Assembly: GCA_009761415.1 (NCBI GenBank)
Contig: QUOL01000001.1
Span: 1,116,001 to 1,180,000, forward strand
From: Sarcomyxa edulis
Taxonomy: Eukaryota; Basidiomycota; Agaricomycetes; Agaricales; Mycenaceae
Length of the DNA stretch: 64,000 nucleotides
Reading direction: 5' to 3'
The number at the start of each line of letters is the position of its first letter. The stretch's first letter is position 1. Positions 23,588 through 34,737 of this stretch are shown here, piece after piece. The translations under genes and the position numbers were made by a program. The notes beneath the pieces are model-generated. The model was not told the DNA's origin and searched no databases. It saw only the letters and a program-made list of their open reading frames with translations.

Positions 23588-24844
23588 ATGGCAGACTCTA
23601 TTCTCCAACAAGTTTCTACAAACAAGGCCTTCGAGGGCTCTCTCACAAAGTACAAGTTCAAAGTATACAACCAGCATCTTATCATCCATGTATATATCCT
23701 AATCCATCTATCTTATCAAGTCCGCAGCTTTAGGCGGTCTTGATGCCAACTTCAACCTTTTCCTACCATCAAACGCCTCGAGTGGAAAGGTCCCTGTCTT
23801 GGTCTATCTTGCGGGCTTGACTTGCACAGAAGACACTGGGTCAGTGCTGTATCTCTATCCTGGAGATAGCATACACTGACTGCGTGTATATAGAGCACAG
23901 AAAGGCTCTTTTCTGCAGGCCGCCGCTTCTCAGGGTATCGCTATTCTTTTCCCCGACACTTCTCCTAGGGGCGCGGGTGTTGAAGGCGAGGATGATGACT
24001 GGGACTTTGGGACTGGTATTCCATTTCCCACAAGTCTACTCACCCGATCTAATCACACACCCTAGGCGCTGGATTTTACCTGAACGCCACAAACCCAAAG
24101 TACTCGAAGCATTACAATATGCTTACTCACATCACCCTCGAGCTGCCCCAAGTAATCGAAGCAGCGGGTATACCCATCGTGTGTTCCCAGTAATATTCCC
24201 ATGCCGTCTCTTCCTCATATTTTTCGACAGGACTTCACCCGCCAATCTGTCTTTGGCCACTCGATGGGAGGTCACGGAGCACTTACTTTATACCTGGCAT
24301 CTAAAGCCAAACAATATCGGTCCGCATCCGCTTTTGCGCCTATCACCAACCCCACGAAATGCCTTTGGGGAGAAAAAGCTTTCAATGGGTACTTGCAGAG
24401 TGGTATCGAGGAAGCGAAGGAACAATATGATGCTACGGAGTTGATCACGAAGAGCACAGATCCTGTGCATATTCTTATCGACTATGTCCGTATATTCGGT
24501 TTCTCTAAGATCTTACTGTTCACTGATTCTGAAACGCGTACAGGGAACGGGCGATAACTTTTACAAACAGCTCCAACTGCTACCCGAGAACTTTTTAAAA
24601 GCAGCTCGCGACGCAGGATACGACGAATTCCAAGTGCGCGTAAGGAGCCACGAGGGATACGATCACAGCTACTACTTTGTGAGTCCTACACTTACTTGAA
24701 GGCGTCCATTCTTACTGAACCATACTCTACAGATCTCTACCTTTGCTGCTGATCACGTCCACTGTGAGTTGTCTGTACGTTTTGCCTTTTGATATAGAAT
24801 TTGACTTTGTACCCCTAGTCCACGCGAATTTCTTGAAAGCCTGA
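23588..24844 (+). CDS. FGH1: S-formylglutathione hydrolase (esterase D)
   Basis: Joined exons read ADSILQQVSTNKAFEGSLTK, GGLDANFNLFLPS, KVPVLVYLAGLTCTEDTG and GIAILFPDTSPRG. The nucleophile elbow is VFGHSMGGHGALTLYL (Ser), and YRSASAFAPITNPTKCLWGE follows. LIDYGTGDNFYKQLQL contains the Asp, and RSHEGYDHSYYFISTFAADH contains the His. This is the classic esterase D fold and length. The enzyme hydrolyses S-formylglutathione to formate and glutathione, the last step of glutathione-dependent formaldehyde detoxification, in the cytosol. Introns are short (50-60 nt) and phase-consistent; the stop follows FHANFLKA. Confidence 0.93.
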
Positions 24845-25076
24845 AGATGAAAATAATTCAACAAATGTATTAATCGGCGAGAGACCTCTATGTACACCTT
24901 CCCTAGTCTCTATGAATATATATATGGACTTGTTGTAGCACTTTGACGCGTTCTGTGCACGCGTTCTCCTGACGCGAACTCTATTTCAAATTTCAATTTG
25001 GAACTGTGAGCTCGAGCTCTCGCCGTCGGCACTGTCGTTGTCGAGCACTGCTTTCCATGAACCTCAAGGGCTGCTC

Positions 25077-27332
25077 ATGAATGCCCCCAACGACGCCAAC
25101 GATCTACCACCCACCGATGGTCGACGAGCTCCTCTTGCCCACAGATTAGGAACGCTACTTGGTAGCACCACAACTTCTACTAGTACTGCGACCCAGACTC
25201 CACGTTCTAGCTCACCTCCACAAGCCATGCATCGTCGAAAGTTCAATTCTGTCTCCAATGCGCATATACTAGTACCTTCTGCGTCCTCGGGGCACCCCCT
25301 TCGACTCCCAAAACCGCCTTCAATGATGCCCCCCGACGCAACTCTTGACTCGGACTCCTCGGATACGCAGTCGTCTAGTACCCTCCCGGTCCTTCGTTGG
25401 TTGGGAAACTGGTCTTATGGTAGTAAAACAAAGCATACACGATCTCAGACAAGCTCAGGCTCTGTATCCCCTTCATCCTCATCTTTGACCTCCAACTCCC
25501 AGCCCCCTTCCCCTCAACTCGCAGCACTTTCCTCGTTAGACGAAGCTCTTCACGAATCACTGCAGGGTCTCTTGCCCACACCACCGCCTCGAGCCAGAAT
25601 CCCAGAGTCATTTCATGCTTCTCGCACACTCTCTCGAGCACCTCCGTTCCTAGATAACCTCACTCGGTCCACGCTGCCCACCTCCTCTCTCTCCCACTAC
25701 CATCCAGTACCCCTCGACGTCCAACAAATAGAAGCACCGCCCATTATTCTTTCCAAATCCCCACCGAATCGAACATCATTAGACGCCCTACGGCGACTCT
25801 CGATACGTGACCGCAGCCGCAGTATCCATACCTCTGCCGTTGCGGCTACCGCTACTTCCATAGCTCCTTCCCGTCCCGCAAGTCCCACAAAGAGCTGGTG
25901 GTGGCAATCAGAAAACAAGGATAACGTAGATACACTCCTGAATGAGGATGATAGAGCGGGTACGATACAAGAGGAGAGGGATAATCTCCGAAAGAAATGT
26001 GCGTCTCCTGTTCCTTTTGCTCTGAACTACGACAATTGATAGATTTTCTATTATTTGACGTGTTGAGACCGTTCGCCTACACACCCAGTGGTATTCTGTC
26101 ATGGTCTCTTAGGTTTTGATTCTGTCACCATTGGACCCTCGATTGCACCTGTTCAGGTAACTCATTGGCGCGGTATCAAAGAAGTACTGGAAGCCAATGG
26201 GACTGAAGTACTGATCACCCGTGTACCTGCTACCAGCAGTCCTGTCGATAGAGCCATAGTTTTGGAACAGAAAATCTCGGAGGCGTATCCGGGAAGGAGC
26301 GTCCATCTCATAGGTATGTATTATCAAATCACGTCGTATATCTTTGCTAATACAATCTAGGTCATAGCATGGTAGGGCCGGTTCTTTTCTTTAGTGACCT
26401 ACTTATGATGACGACGATTGAAACTAGGGTGGCATCGACTGTAGATACCTAACAACCCATCTCACATATCGCAAATTCAAGGTCCTCTCGATAACCACTA
26501 TAGCCACCCCTCACCGTGGCTCCAGCTTCGCATCACACTTTCTCTCGACCGTCGGACGCTCCCGTATGCCATCCGTCCTCTCCCTCCTCGACCTGCTCCC
26601 AAACGGCGGCGGTGACGGGAAAGCCTTCGAAAGCCTAACGGTGGAGAGCATGAAGAAGTTTAACGAAGAAACACCTGACGTACCTGGGGTCAAGTATTTT
26701 AGCTGGGGTGCAGTCTATGAACCTGGTTTGATTGATACATGGAAGTGGCCCCATTCGGTTATTCTGGAGAAGGAGGGTCCTAATGATGGACTCGTTTCTG
26801 TGGAGTCGTCGAAATGGGTAAGTGAGAGTGCTTTTGTATTCTTACTACAAGATTGAATTGATTTCTGATGGTGTCGTTTCTGTTTCTTTGTGTTCAGGGA
26901 ACATACCTGGGTACGGTACAGCATGTCAGCCATCTAGACCTTGTTGGCTGGATAAATCCAGCTAGATACAAGTGGGCAGAGATGATGGGCAAGGAGATCA
27001 AGTTCAGACCTGCGACATTCTATCTGGGGATCGCTGATATGTTAGCGGGGTGCGTTGATGGCGTCAAGAAGGAGGGAGAGGAAGACGATTGTGGTCCTGG
27101 GTCACAATCGAAAGTCGGCATGGGAGTAGAATTGGAAGAGGGAGGAGGGAAAGGATCTGGCATCAAACCTGAACCTGTCAATGAAGAGGGTGCCGCTACT
27201 TCATCTCCAGGCGGCGATCAGAGACAAGAAACTGCGGAGACTTTGGCTACTTCGAGTCCGAGTGCTTTTGTTGAAGGTAGTTCATCTTCCTCTGCTGATT
27301 TGAATACACGGACAAATCCTTCTATTGAATGA
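25077..27332 (+). CDS. TGL2-like lipase with long disordered N-terminus
   Basis: The first exon encodes about 300 residues of Ser/Pro/Thr-rich disordered sequence. It joins across 25999-26067 to KKYRSPTHPVVFCHGLLGFD, the oxyanion-side motif of fungal TGL2-type lipases. The nucleophile elbow GHSMGG is split over three exons (see findings). Downstream are ATPHRGSSFASHFLS, GPNDGLVSVESSKWG (Asp) and VQHVSHLDLVGWINP (His). A hydrophilic Glu/Gly-rich tail ends the protein. TGL2 relatives hydrolyse triacylglycerol. I chose the ATG at 25077; a longer frame reaches 25038 but starts with TTG. The disordered N-terminus is unusual and could be regulatory. Confidence 0.85.
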
Positions 27333-27638
27333 TCACCGACCATCTCTCTCCGAACGCTTTCCCCTTTCGCATTGCACCACATACCCACCCCGCACATAGC
27401 ATACCTCCACGGCTTATCTATATTACATTAGTTGCAGACCTACACACGCTGATATAATAGAATCGATAATGCATCTACAAGAACCTTACCATAGACGATG
27501 GGCACGGGCGAAAATGGCGCAATCAGATCCAGTGAATGAAATAGAATTGTTAGCTAAGATAGTGTTGATGTACTGTCCGAATAATGTCCTTGATGATATA
27601 TGCTCTTTTTGTGTTGTGTAGGTAGATTTTTGCTGTTA
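27333..27638. other. Convergent intergenic region
   Basis: About 300 bp between the 3' ends of the lipase and the PLC-like gene. No gene is seen. Confidence 0.6.
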
Positions 27639-29160
27639 CTAGATCGCGGTACATGCGCCGAGCATCACGCCTACTATCACCAATAAGGATGTTGCCCATT
27701 GCTGGCCGAGGGCAGAACTTGGCCTTGCCCCGTTGCTGTTCGAGGATGATGATGTCGATGTCGAGCTAGTCAAGGGCGTCGCAATAGCAGAAGTCGGGGA
27801 GTACGTCACGTCGTTGTTGGATGCTGCGACTTCGAAGACGGATCCTCCGCCATACTCGTAGAACTAGAAGCAGATGTGAAATAGAGATACGAACAAGAGC
27901 GGATTTAGCTTACGTCGACAAGCATAAAGTTAGGTGGTCTCGTGTTGGTTGCGAGGCAGGTCGAAACTTGGACTCCAAGCGACCCGACTCCGCTGACAGC
28001 GTTGGTAGTCGCGGCATCGTCAACGTCGGGAGCAGGTTGGCCGAGGATCAGTTCATCAAGGAAATGGTTGATCAGATACATCTGGGTAGACGAGTCGCCT
28101 TTTGTGCGGTTGACTTCACAGTTGAATGTGGTGTCCGTCACATCATATGCAGTTTCCCAAACATTTGTGAATTCTGAAAGTGCGTTGTAGCGTGAACAGG
28201 GAAGATGGGAGAAAGGCACATACCATCGATCAGGTAGGTTACAGATGTGAAATCCGCATGGGTGTCGAGGAAAGTCACCAGACGGGTGCCGGCGTCAATC
28301 ATGGAGCCGAGAGTGGGCCACGCACTTGCTTCGAGTGAAGATGCAGAAGGGGAATAGGATATCGTGTCTAGGTTTGCCGCCTTGAACACGGTGTCGAATT
28401 CTGCCGGTGTAAAGCCATCGGAGTTGACGATAAGCAGCGTGACAACTATATAAGACATCGTTAGAAAGCACGAATAGTCATCGGCTGATGACCTCCGTAC
28501 CATCGTTTGGATTTGCTGTCATCCACGTTTGAACTAGCATGAAATATCGGCATGAGTGAACTCATTACCAAAATCAAGTAGGCGTACCTTTGACAAGGTA
28601 AGATTCCAAGGTGCCACCGTCAAATAGCGCCTATTTCGCCGGTTAGTCTTACTCCAAGGATATAACGCGACGCGACGAACACAACTTGTATGGCAAAGTT
28701 CTGGCACACCGCTGAGATTGTGGACCTGCATCTGCAACATTCGTATTCCGTCGTTCAATTGCTGAGTCACTAAAGACACCATTCACGATGAGCGAAGACG
28801 GGTATGGAATAAATCGGGACTGCGCACCGTCATAGTCCTGGTTCACAAAGACTGCGGAAGAAGAAAATACGACGTCAAGCGACCGTCGGGAGGCGAGGGG
28901 GAAGACATCTCACGATTGTTCGTTCCAACTGCATATGAATCATGAGCTCCCACAAAGGAGACATTGCCATAACTGCGATCGCAGAGCTATTGGGAAGTAA
29001 TGGTGTCAGCACCCTCGGTACAAGGCATGTCGAATAGACGGACCTCAGAGAAACCGTTGCATGTCGTGGCACGGCGTCCAGCAGTGGCGGCATTGACAGC
29101 AACAGAGGAGAAGAGCAAAGAGACAGCGACCTGCGCGAGATTCTGAGCGGGGAAATGCAT
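27639..29160 (-). CDS. Secreted PLC-X-like phosphodiesterase
   Basis: A signal peptide (NLAQVAVSLLFSSVAVNA) precedes ATTCNGFSELCDRSYGNVSF and VGAHDSYAV, where the H is the first catalytic histidine of the PI-PLC X fold. The next conserved block is QQLNDGIRMLQMQVHN and LCHTSCALFDGGTLESYL. Then come TANPNDVVTLLIVNSDG, GTRLVTFLDTHADF and FNCEVNRTKG. The tail is Ser/Thr-rich and ends in a hydrophobic segment (QWATSLLVIVGVMLGACTAI), so it is probably GPI-anchored. Fungal members are secreted and of uncertain substrate; Ca-dependent PI-PLC activity should not be assumed. Several short introns, including one of about 19 nt by eye that may be mis-drawn, make the middle approximate. Confidence 0.85.
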
Positions 29161-29780
29161 GGCAGCGTGGGTGATTCAGAGCAGGAAGAAAGGAAGTTGC
29201 GGCTGGCGAACGTCGAGGAAACTAAAGATTCAGAAAGTAAGTAGATGGTAGATGGTAAGAGAGGAAGAAAGGAGTGGTAAACGGTTTAGACGCTGGAACA
29301 AGAATTAGAACAAAACTGGAGGCTGTACCGAACATCAAGCGTGCGTGGTATAATTACAGTCTTGGCCGACAAGCCGAAACATATACACTTTGCTCCCGTC
29401 ATCCACAGTCGCTTCTTCTGCGAGCTCAAGAAAATCGGAAACAGATGGAAGAGAAACATGCAAGAAACGTTGGGAAGTACACGTAGGGTAAGTACCTCGA
29501 TCAGGATTAAAGCTCATGCTTCTCAAAAGGTTTTAGATTGAAGTATTAGATGCACTACGAACGATATGGATACAAGATGCAATGAAGATTTGATACAAGC
29601 CGACTTGCTCAGGAGATCATCTTGTTGGGCGTCTTTGAGAGGTGACGCTGAAAAGCACATCCTGTCAAGACGAGAATGAAGCAGTCAGTCATATGGTTTA
29701 TTCGCCAAATACGCATTCTGCTTACCTTTATACCATAAGGCAATTGTAATCATTCTAGACCGTGACCCCAAAGCTCCTGG

Positions 29781-29876
29781 TCAATCATAGTTATTGCCCG
29801 ATGTCCGCTGGGAGTAGACTTCGTCGAACAAGCGTCGAATTGGGAGGTCGTAGAAGGGATCGTAGAAGAATCGGAG
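29781..29876 (-). pseudogene. Truncated Hsp20 N-terminal relic
   Basis: One minus frame reads SLRFFYDPFYDLPIRRLFDE then VYSQRTSGNNYD and a stop. It matches the opening of the Hsp20 gene at 35354 (RFFYDPFTEFDRLFDDAFAA), including nearly identical codons over RFFYDPF and the GNN block. There is no ATG in frame just upstream and no alpha-crystallin domain downstream, so it is a fragment. It lies 5.5 kb from the intact gene on the same strand. Confidence 0.5.
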
Positions 29877-30303
29877 AGACTTGTGCACATACTTCGTGAG
29901 TTTTGTTTTTTAGGTTGGGCAGTTATAAAGGTGAATGATGGACTGTCTGTCATAGGGATGGTCTTATCATATCCCGACAAAGTAGCTTGTTTAGGAGTAT
30001 TCGGAGACCAACACGGTCACTCATCGCGGATGATTGGATATCGGCATCAGAAGTGGACAATCCTCCAGTTATGTTTGAATAGTTCGCCTGGAGAGAGATT
30101 TCAGTGCCTATATCATGGATTGACTACGAACTTGTTGGTTCAAGGAAACCTGAAGATCCAGATGAGAAATGAGAGTTCAAGCGTTCAAAGAGCCGCTGTC
30201 TTGCAGTTGCCGGTGCCCGGAATGGGTCGAGTGGCACATGAGTGATGGATGCCTTTTCAGAATTTCACACATGTCTGACTCGGACAGAAAACTTGCACTC
30301 AAA

Positions 30304-30311
30304 CCACGAGG
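30304..30311. repeat. Left target-site duplication of the MITE
   Basis: CCACGAGG immediately before the left end; identical to 30973-30980. Confidence 0.8.
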
Positions 30312-30972
30312 TAGGGCCTAGCATGGGTCACCCGGGTACGACCCGGGTCAAACCCGCAGGTGTTTTGGTCCGCAAGACCTTGACCCGCACCTGCACGGGT
30401 CAGAGGTACACGGGTACGGGTCGACCCGCAGGTGTACCCGCAGGTGTCTGCGGGTACCCATGGGTGTCCACAGGTAAATCTGACTAGCGATACGATTTTT
30501 TTTGCGGTCTCTTGGCCTTGTTTTTGAGCAGTTAACCATTATACCGCTTGCTTATTGTGCCCGTTCCCTTTCCAATCTTCTCTGTCCCCTCTCGCGACTC
30601 AAAATCTTGTGCTCACGGCGCCGTGCACTGTGCCTGCACCGCCACTTGACTGCCACGCGAGTCTTCGAAGACCTACCTCCACAGCAGAGGACTCCAAGGG
30701 CTTCAGTTGGTGGATAACAACGTGTGATATTCACATATTGGGCGGTCTGAGTGCGTTTGCATGTCGGTCTGGGACGATTTGTAGAGGAAGGTGTGCAAAA
30801 GGTGTGTACCCGTGGGTACACCTGCGGGTAAAGCAAACCAAAGGCCTCTGACCCGCACCCGCCCGGGTCAGGCTGGCAGGTCGACCCGTACACCCATTGC
30901 CTGACCCGGGTCGATACCCGCGGGTCGGACCCGCAGGTTGACCCGGGTAGGCCGTACCCGTGCTAGGCCCTA
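30312..30972. mobile_element. hAT-type MITE, 661 bp
   Basis: The ends are TAGGGCCTAGCATGGGT at the left and, inverted, TAGGGCCTAGCACGGGT at the right: 17 bp with one mismatch. They are flanked by an identical 8-bp direct repeat CCACGAGG (30304-30311 and 30973-30980). An 8-bp duplication and TAGGG-type ends are hallmarks of the hAT superfamily. Both arms (about 170 bp each) carry about 26 copies of ACCCG/CGGGT in both orientations, which look like subterminal transposase-binding repeats. The centre (about 30490-30790) has no transposase, so the element is non-autonomous. Confidence 0.85.
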
Positions 30973-30980
30973 CCACGAGG
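30973..30980. repeat. Right target-site duplication of the MITE
   Basis: CCACGAGG immediately after the right end; identical to 30304-30311. Confidence 0.8.
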
Positions 30981-31058
30981 TACGCGCCAGTTACTATCTA
31001 TTTGAACACATACTAAAGGTCAATTATCAGATTGTCAATTATCGACCGTGCTACTAGT

Positions 31059-32058
31059 ATGTCGACAAAGGTCGTTCTCATAACTGGCTGCTCAGCAGGG
31101 GGGATTGGATTTGCTTTGCAAGTTGTATTTCTTTCCTTACAATTGTGTTATCATATTGATTTGACCCTGACCCGTAGATGCGAAGAGTTCGCCGAACAAG
31201 GGTTCAAAGTGTATGCAACCTCTCGTAGACTCGAGACCATGCAGGGCTTCAAGCACCCAAACATCGAAAAGTTTGCCCTCGATGTTACGAGTGACGACGA
31301 TGTGAAGCGCGTTATTCAAAAAATCGAAGACATCGAAGGGAGAATTGACGTCGTAGTCAACAATGCTGGGGCGCTGTGTATCGGTACGCAAGTTTCTCAG
31401 AAGGAGGCGTTATCTTGCTCATCCTGAACCGTCGGCGTTAGGTCCTCTGATCGACGTTCCGATCGAACGAGTCAAGCAGGCGTTTGACACCAACACCTTC
31501 TCTGTTCTTCGAGTCGCAAAGGCGGTCATCCCTTCCATGGCGAAACGTCGTTCAGGCCTTATCATCAACATCAGTTCCGTTGCCGCTGATACGTGAGAAT
31601 AAACTCGCTCTTATTTCCTTCATAATGCTGATCCTGGGAATAGACCGACACCATGGAACGGAATATACTGCGCTTCAAAGTCAGCCCTTAGCTCCATAAC
31701 GGATGTTCTCGCAATGGAATGCAGCCCACTCAATATCCGCGTCCTTCTCGTTTCTCCCGGGGCGATCAAGTCTAATATCTCCAAGAACGAATCCACGATA
31801 TTCAATCTGCCTCCCGAGTCCCTTTACGGCGCCTTCATCCACAACATCATCGCAAGGATGAATGCGAGTCAAGGCTTGCACGTCGCCATGCCCAACGAAG
31901 TATTTGCCAAAAAGGTGGTGCAGAAAGCCCTTCTTCCGAAGCCCCCGTACTTTATGACGCTTGGAGGATACTCTCTCAAGTTCTGGCTCTTGACTTGGCT
32001 TCCGAGGCCATGGGTCTTGTGGATCATGTGGAAGCAGCATACTGGAAAGGCCAGATGA
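31059..32058 (+). CDS. AYR1: AYR1-like short-chain dehydrogenase
   Basis: The sequence KVVLITGCSAGGIGFAL joins CEEFAEQGFKVYATSRR across a GC-AG intron (31118-31177). Then come NVEKFALDVTSDDDV-like residues, VVNNAGALCIG, SGLIINISSVAA and YCASKSALSSITDVLAMEC (Y-x3-K). The GCSxGGIG variant of the glycine motif and the C-terminal hydrophobic stretch FWLLTWLPRPWVLWIMW fit the 1-acyldihydroxyacetone-phosphate reductase group (Ayr1). Ayr1 makes lysophosphatidate from acyl-DHAP with NADPH at the ER or lipid droplets. Substrate assignment is by family resemblance only. Confidence 0.88.
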
Positions 32059-32285
32059 GCGCGTAGCAGCATCCTTTGGGCCCTTTCTTTCATGTCGGTA
32101 GTATGCATAGATCGGACAAGATATATAGACCAGCTTGTACATATAGTTACGCGTAGTCCTGTCCCCATACCCTCGATATCTTCACTTCTTCGGTCTCAAA
32201 TGAGTCGACGCGATGATAACGTGACCAAACCCAACTTGAGCGACTTCGCGAAATGCAGCGACCTTTCTGCTGACACTGGACAGCC

Positions 32286-33006
32286 ATGTCTCGATACCCC
32301 GACTACCTTTCACCCAATCCAACCCCTTCAAAGCTCACGAAAGCGCAGAAATCTCGCGCTAGACGCGAACCTTCGGGCGTGTTTTCACTATTTCAAGCTC
32401 CACAGATCCAACAATTCAAGGAGGCGTTCCAACTAATCGACCACGACAAGGATGGTTGGGTCAACGAAAGTGATTTGAAGGAGATATTCACAAGTCTTGG
32501 TACGATCCGACAGTTATTACAATGAAACCCAATCCAATTGCGGCTTAAACTAGGCATCAGTCCCTCGAAGCAAATGATGGACGATCTATTGAACGCTCGT
32601 CCAGGAGCGCATAGTAGATCATCTTCATTCGAAGAATCCTCAGCAGATCGGGGAATTAACTTCACGATGTTCCTCACTATGATGAGCGAGCGGCTGTTTG
32701 AATTCGATACAGAAGCTGAGCTTTTGGAGGCTTTCGAGTCGTTTGACGAGAATGATTCGGGTATAGTGAAGGTGGAGGAGATGAGGAAGTGGTTGAGTGA
32801 GGTAGCTGAGAGGATGGACCAGCGAGAGGTAATTTCCTTCTATCTTCTATCTTCTGTCCCTCCCATTCAATCCTTGAATGACATATGTTCAGATTGATAA
32901 ATTCCTTAAGGGTCCTTTCACCGACAGACAGGGCAATTTCAATTACCGAGAGTGGGTGAAGGTTCTGAGAGTCAATGCAGACGGCGAGGAGACAGAGAAT
33001 CAATGA
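32286..33006 (+). CDS. Myosin regulatory light chain (EF-hand)
   Basis: An N-terminal basic stretch with a candidate phospho-serine (RARREPSGVFSLFQ) runs into IQQFKEAFQLIDHDKDGWVN, the canonical first EF-hand (D-x-D-x-D-G). LKEIFTSLGISPSKQMMDDLL follows. Degenerate later hands include AFESFDENDSGIVKVEEM and a C-terminal FNYREWVKVL. Length and order fit the type II myosin regulatory light chain, which binds the IQ motif of myosin heavy chain in the cytokinetic ring. Calmodulin is excluded by the single canonical hand and the N-terminal extension. Two introns were resolved. Confidence 0.87.
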
Positions 33007-33175
33007 TGACAGTTCGTTTCTTGTATATTTTGTATCCCATTGACTCACTGTATCATCAATCTATGCAATGGACATTTCGCTCGGTATGATCCTATATCCA
33101 CGTTCTAAACCTAACCTACAGATGATTGACCATCGTTGTTTATCTCAGCAGGACGATTCCGTACAATGCTGTTCT

Positions 33176-34520
33176 TCATATCCACTCTCCCTTCAGAGCA
33201 TCTGCCGGGAACATCGACTCATCTAGACAGAGCTCCCGAAAAACTTGCTGGATCGATTCGTTGCTCTCCTTGTCTGCTACTTCGTGCAGTGCTATCGGAT
33301 CGTGGTCAGTCTTATCTAGCAGGCTCTGAGACAGTAAAATGCGGGTCACCTTCACCTCGTCCCTCCCCAAGACTAGCTTCGAGACCCTCCTCTCCCCCCT
33401 TCGCAGCAATGAGCAATATCTCCGCGCCTTCATAATCTAGCATATCAATCCTTTCACAACTTGCAAATCGGAGCCCATACGCCTCTCTCCCTCTTGATCC
33501 CTTCCCAAACACTTGATGCATGATCTCGGCTGGGTACTTCGCTCGTCTGCTTTCGGATAAACCACGTTGGCCTCCGGATGCAGGAGCCAGGGGATTCTTT
33601 ACTTGGAGAATGAACGAGGAAGATATCTGAATTCCCAGTTCTTCCTGTACGTCACCCAAGTCCTTCGGGTGGGTTATGTGATACCCAAGGTGAGTCTCTC
33701 CCGCTGACGGAACTCTGGGGTTATTGTTGACAATCGCATAGATACCGCGGGCGACCAATCGCGCAGGTTCTTCATGGCGGGTACCTACAAATGAAGTTCC
33801 ATTGGTTTGACTTGGCGTTTATGTGGGATGCAAACACACTGACTCACCCCGTGTCTTAGTCTCATAAGTCTTCTCCCCAAGACCACGCTCCAGGAAAAGC
33901 AGATTATCTCCAGCAGCTGTGACCGCCGCCCAGAACGTTTCCTTCCTCCCCTTCCCCGCTCCGCCGATAGCAGGATCCGGTAACTTTTTCTTACCGATTG
34001 TTATAAGCCGGAACTTTGTTTTCACCTCGTCAACTTTCGCGTGTGAGGGTATGGCGTCCGCTCCTCCAGCTAGTAAGGTCATTTCATTGTCATCGTCCTC
34101 GCCTTGTTCGTGCTTCGTCTTAGTCGTGGCAGCGGTGGCGTCTTCGTGAGATCCGAACTGAGGTGGGACGGGGACGAGAAGCATATGTAGGTTCTTGACA
34201 TCGTCAATGGAATCTGCTCGTTCGTGTTGCACCTTCGTACGATAGAAAAAGTAGATGTGGCCTCGTTCGATAGTGCCTGTCGTATTCGCTTAGCTTCAAC
34301 GACGTTGCGAATACGGACTAGACTGACCTGTCTGTGGATTTGCACCCGATAAAATAGTTCCGTTTGCGGGTTTTGTGCTTCCGGCTTTGCCTTTCTTGGT
34401 AGGAGGTCCTTCTGGTTCGGATGATTCTTCTTTCACCTCGTCCATTTTATGTTTTTCGCCAGTATGAACATCGTGTTCTTTCTTCTCCTCTTCAGCGGCT
34501 TGTCTGCGAGTGGTCGGCAT
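33176..34520 (-). CDS. Conserved fungal protein, mislabelled BTB-type in databases
   Basis: The Lys/Glu-rich N-terminus (PTTRRQAAEEEKKEHDV) is disordered. The conserved core follows: IERGHIYFFYRTKVQ, KNLHMLLVPVPPQFG, KFRLITIGKKKLPDP and RKETFWAAVTAAGDNLLFLE. Next are GLGEKTYETKTRGTRHEEPA, RLVARGIYAIVNNNP, GETHLGYHITHP, ISSSFILQVKNPLAP and ASCERIDMLDYEGAEILLI. This family is common in fungi and is often labelled a BTB-domain transcription factor, but I see no BTB domain here. The repeated 'EEPARLVARG...HLGYH' core is distinctive and its function is unknown. The last intron (about 33320-33355) is ambiguous by a few codons. The longer frame to 34541 starts with TTG, so ATG 34520 is used. Confidence 0.78.
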
Positions 34521-34737
34521 AGTAGAGAGTGGTGCACTCAATATCTGGACCTATGCACTTATACTGGTGCTGATGCTATGACGTCAATGTCAGACATTTC
34601 GCGATTGCTCGAAAGTTGCATATACAATTGCCGGAGATCATGAGTATTTTATCGTACAAATCGTGCTATGAGTTTTTCCCTTTTGTTATGAAGTACATTC
34701 CTATCCTTTCAATCCAACACCCCAGGCCTACTCAGAC

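Larger units (their letters stand above)
29161..31058. other. Gene-poor region with Hsp20 relic and MITE
   Basis: Nearly 1.9 kb without a confident gene between the PLC-like and AYR1-like genes. It contains the Hsp20 relic and the hAT-type element described separately. Frames at 29274-29541 and 29883-30245 overlap others on the opposite strand and match no family I know. Confidence 0.5.

Noticed and set aside
21174..24844. Secondary-metabolite cluster around the P450
   Set aside because: Neighbours are a housekeeping hydrolase and a kinase; no synthase, transporter or methyltransferase is present.
25038..25076. Start of the lipase at 25038
   Set aside because: The frame begins with TTG; the first ATG is at 25077.
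30490..30790. Possible small gene inside the MITE
   Set aside because: Frames run through repeat arms, no transposase or other motif is visible, and the element is a non-autonomous type.
30312..30972. CRISPR-like repeats (many ACCCG units)
   Set aside because: The units are pentamers in both orientations with irregular spacing; terminal inverted repeats and the 8-bp duplication identify a transposon.
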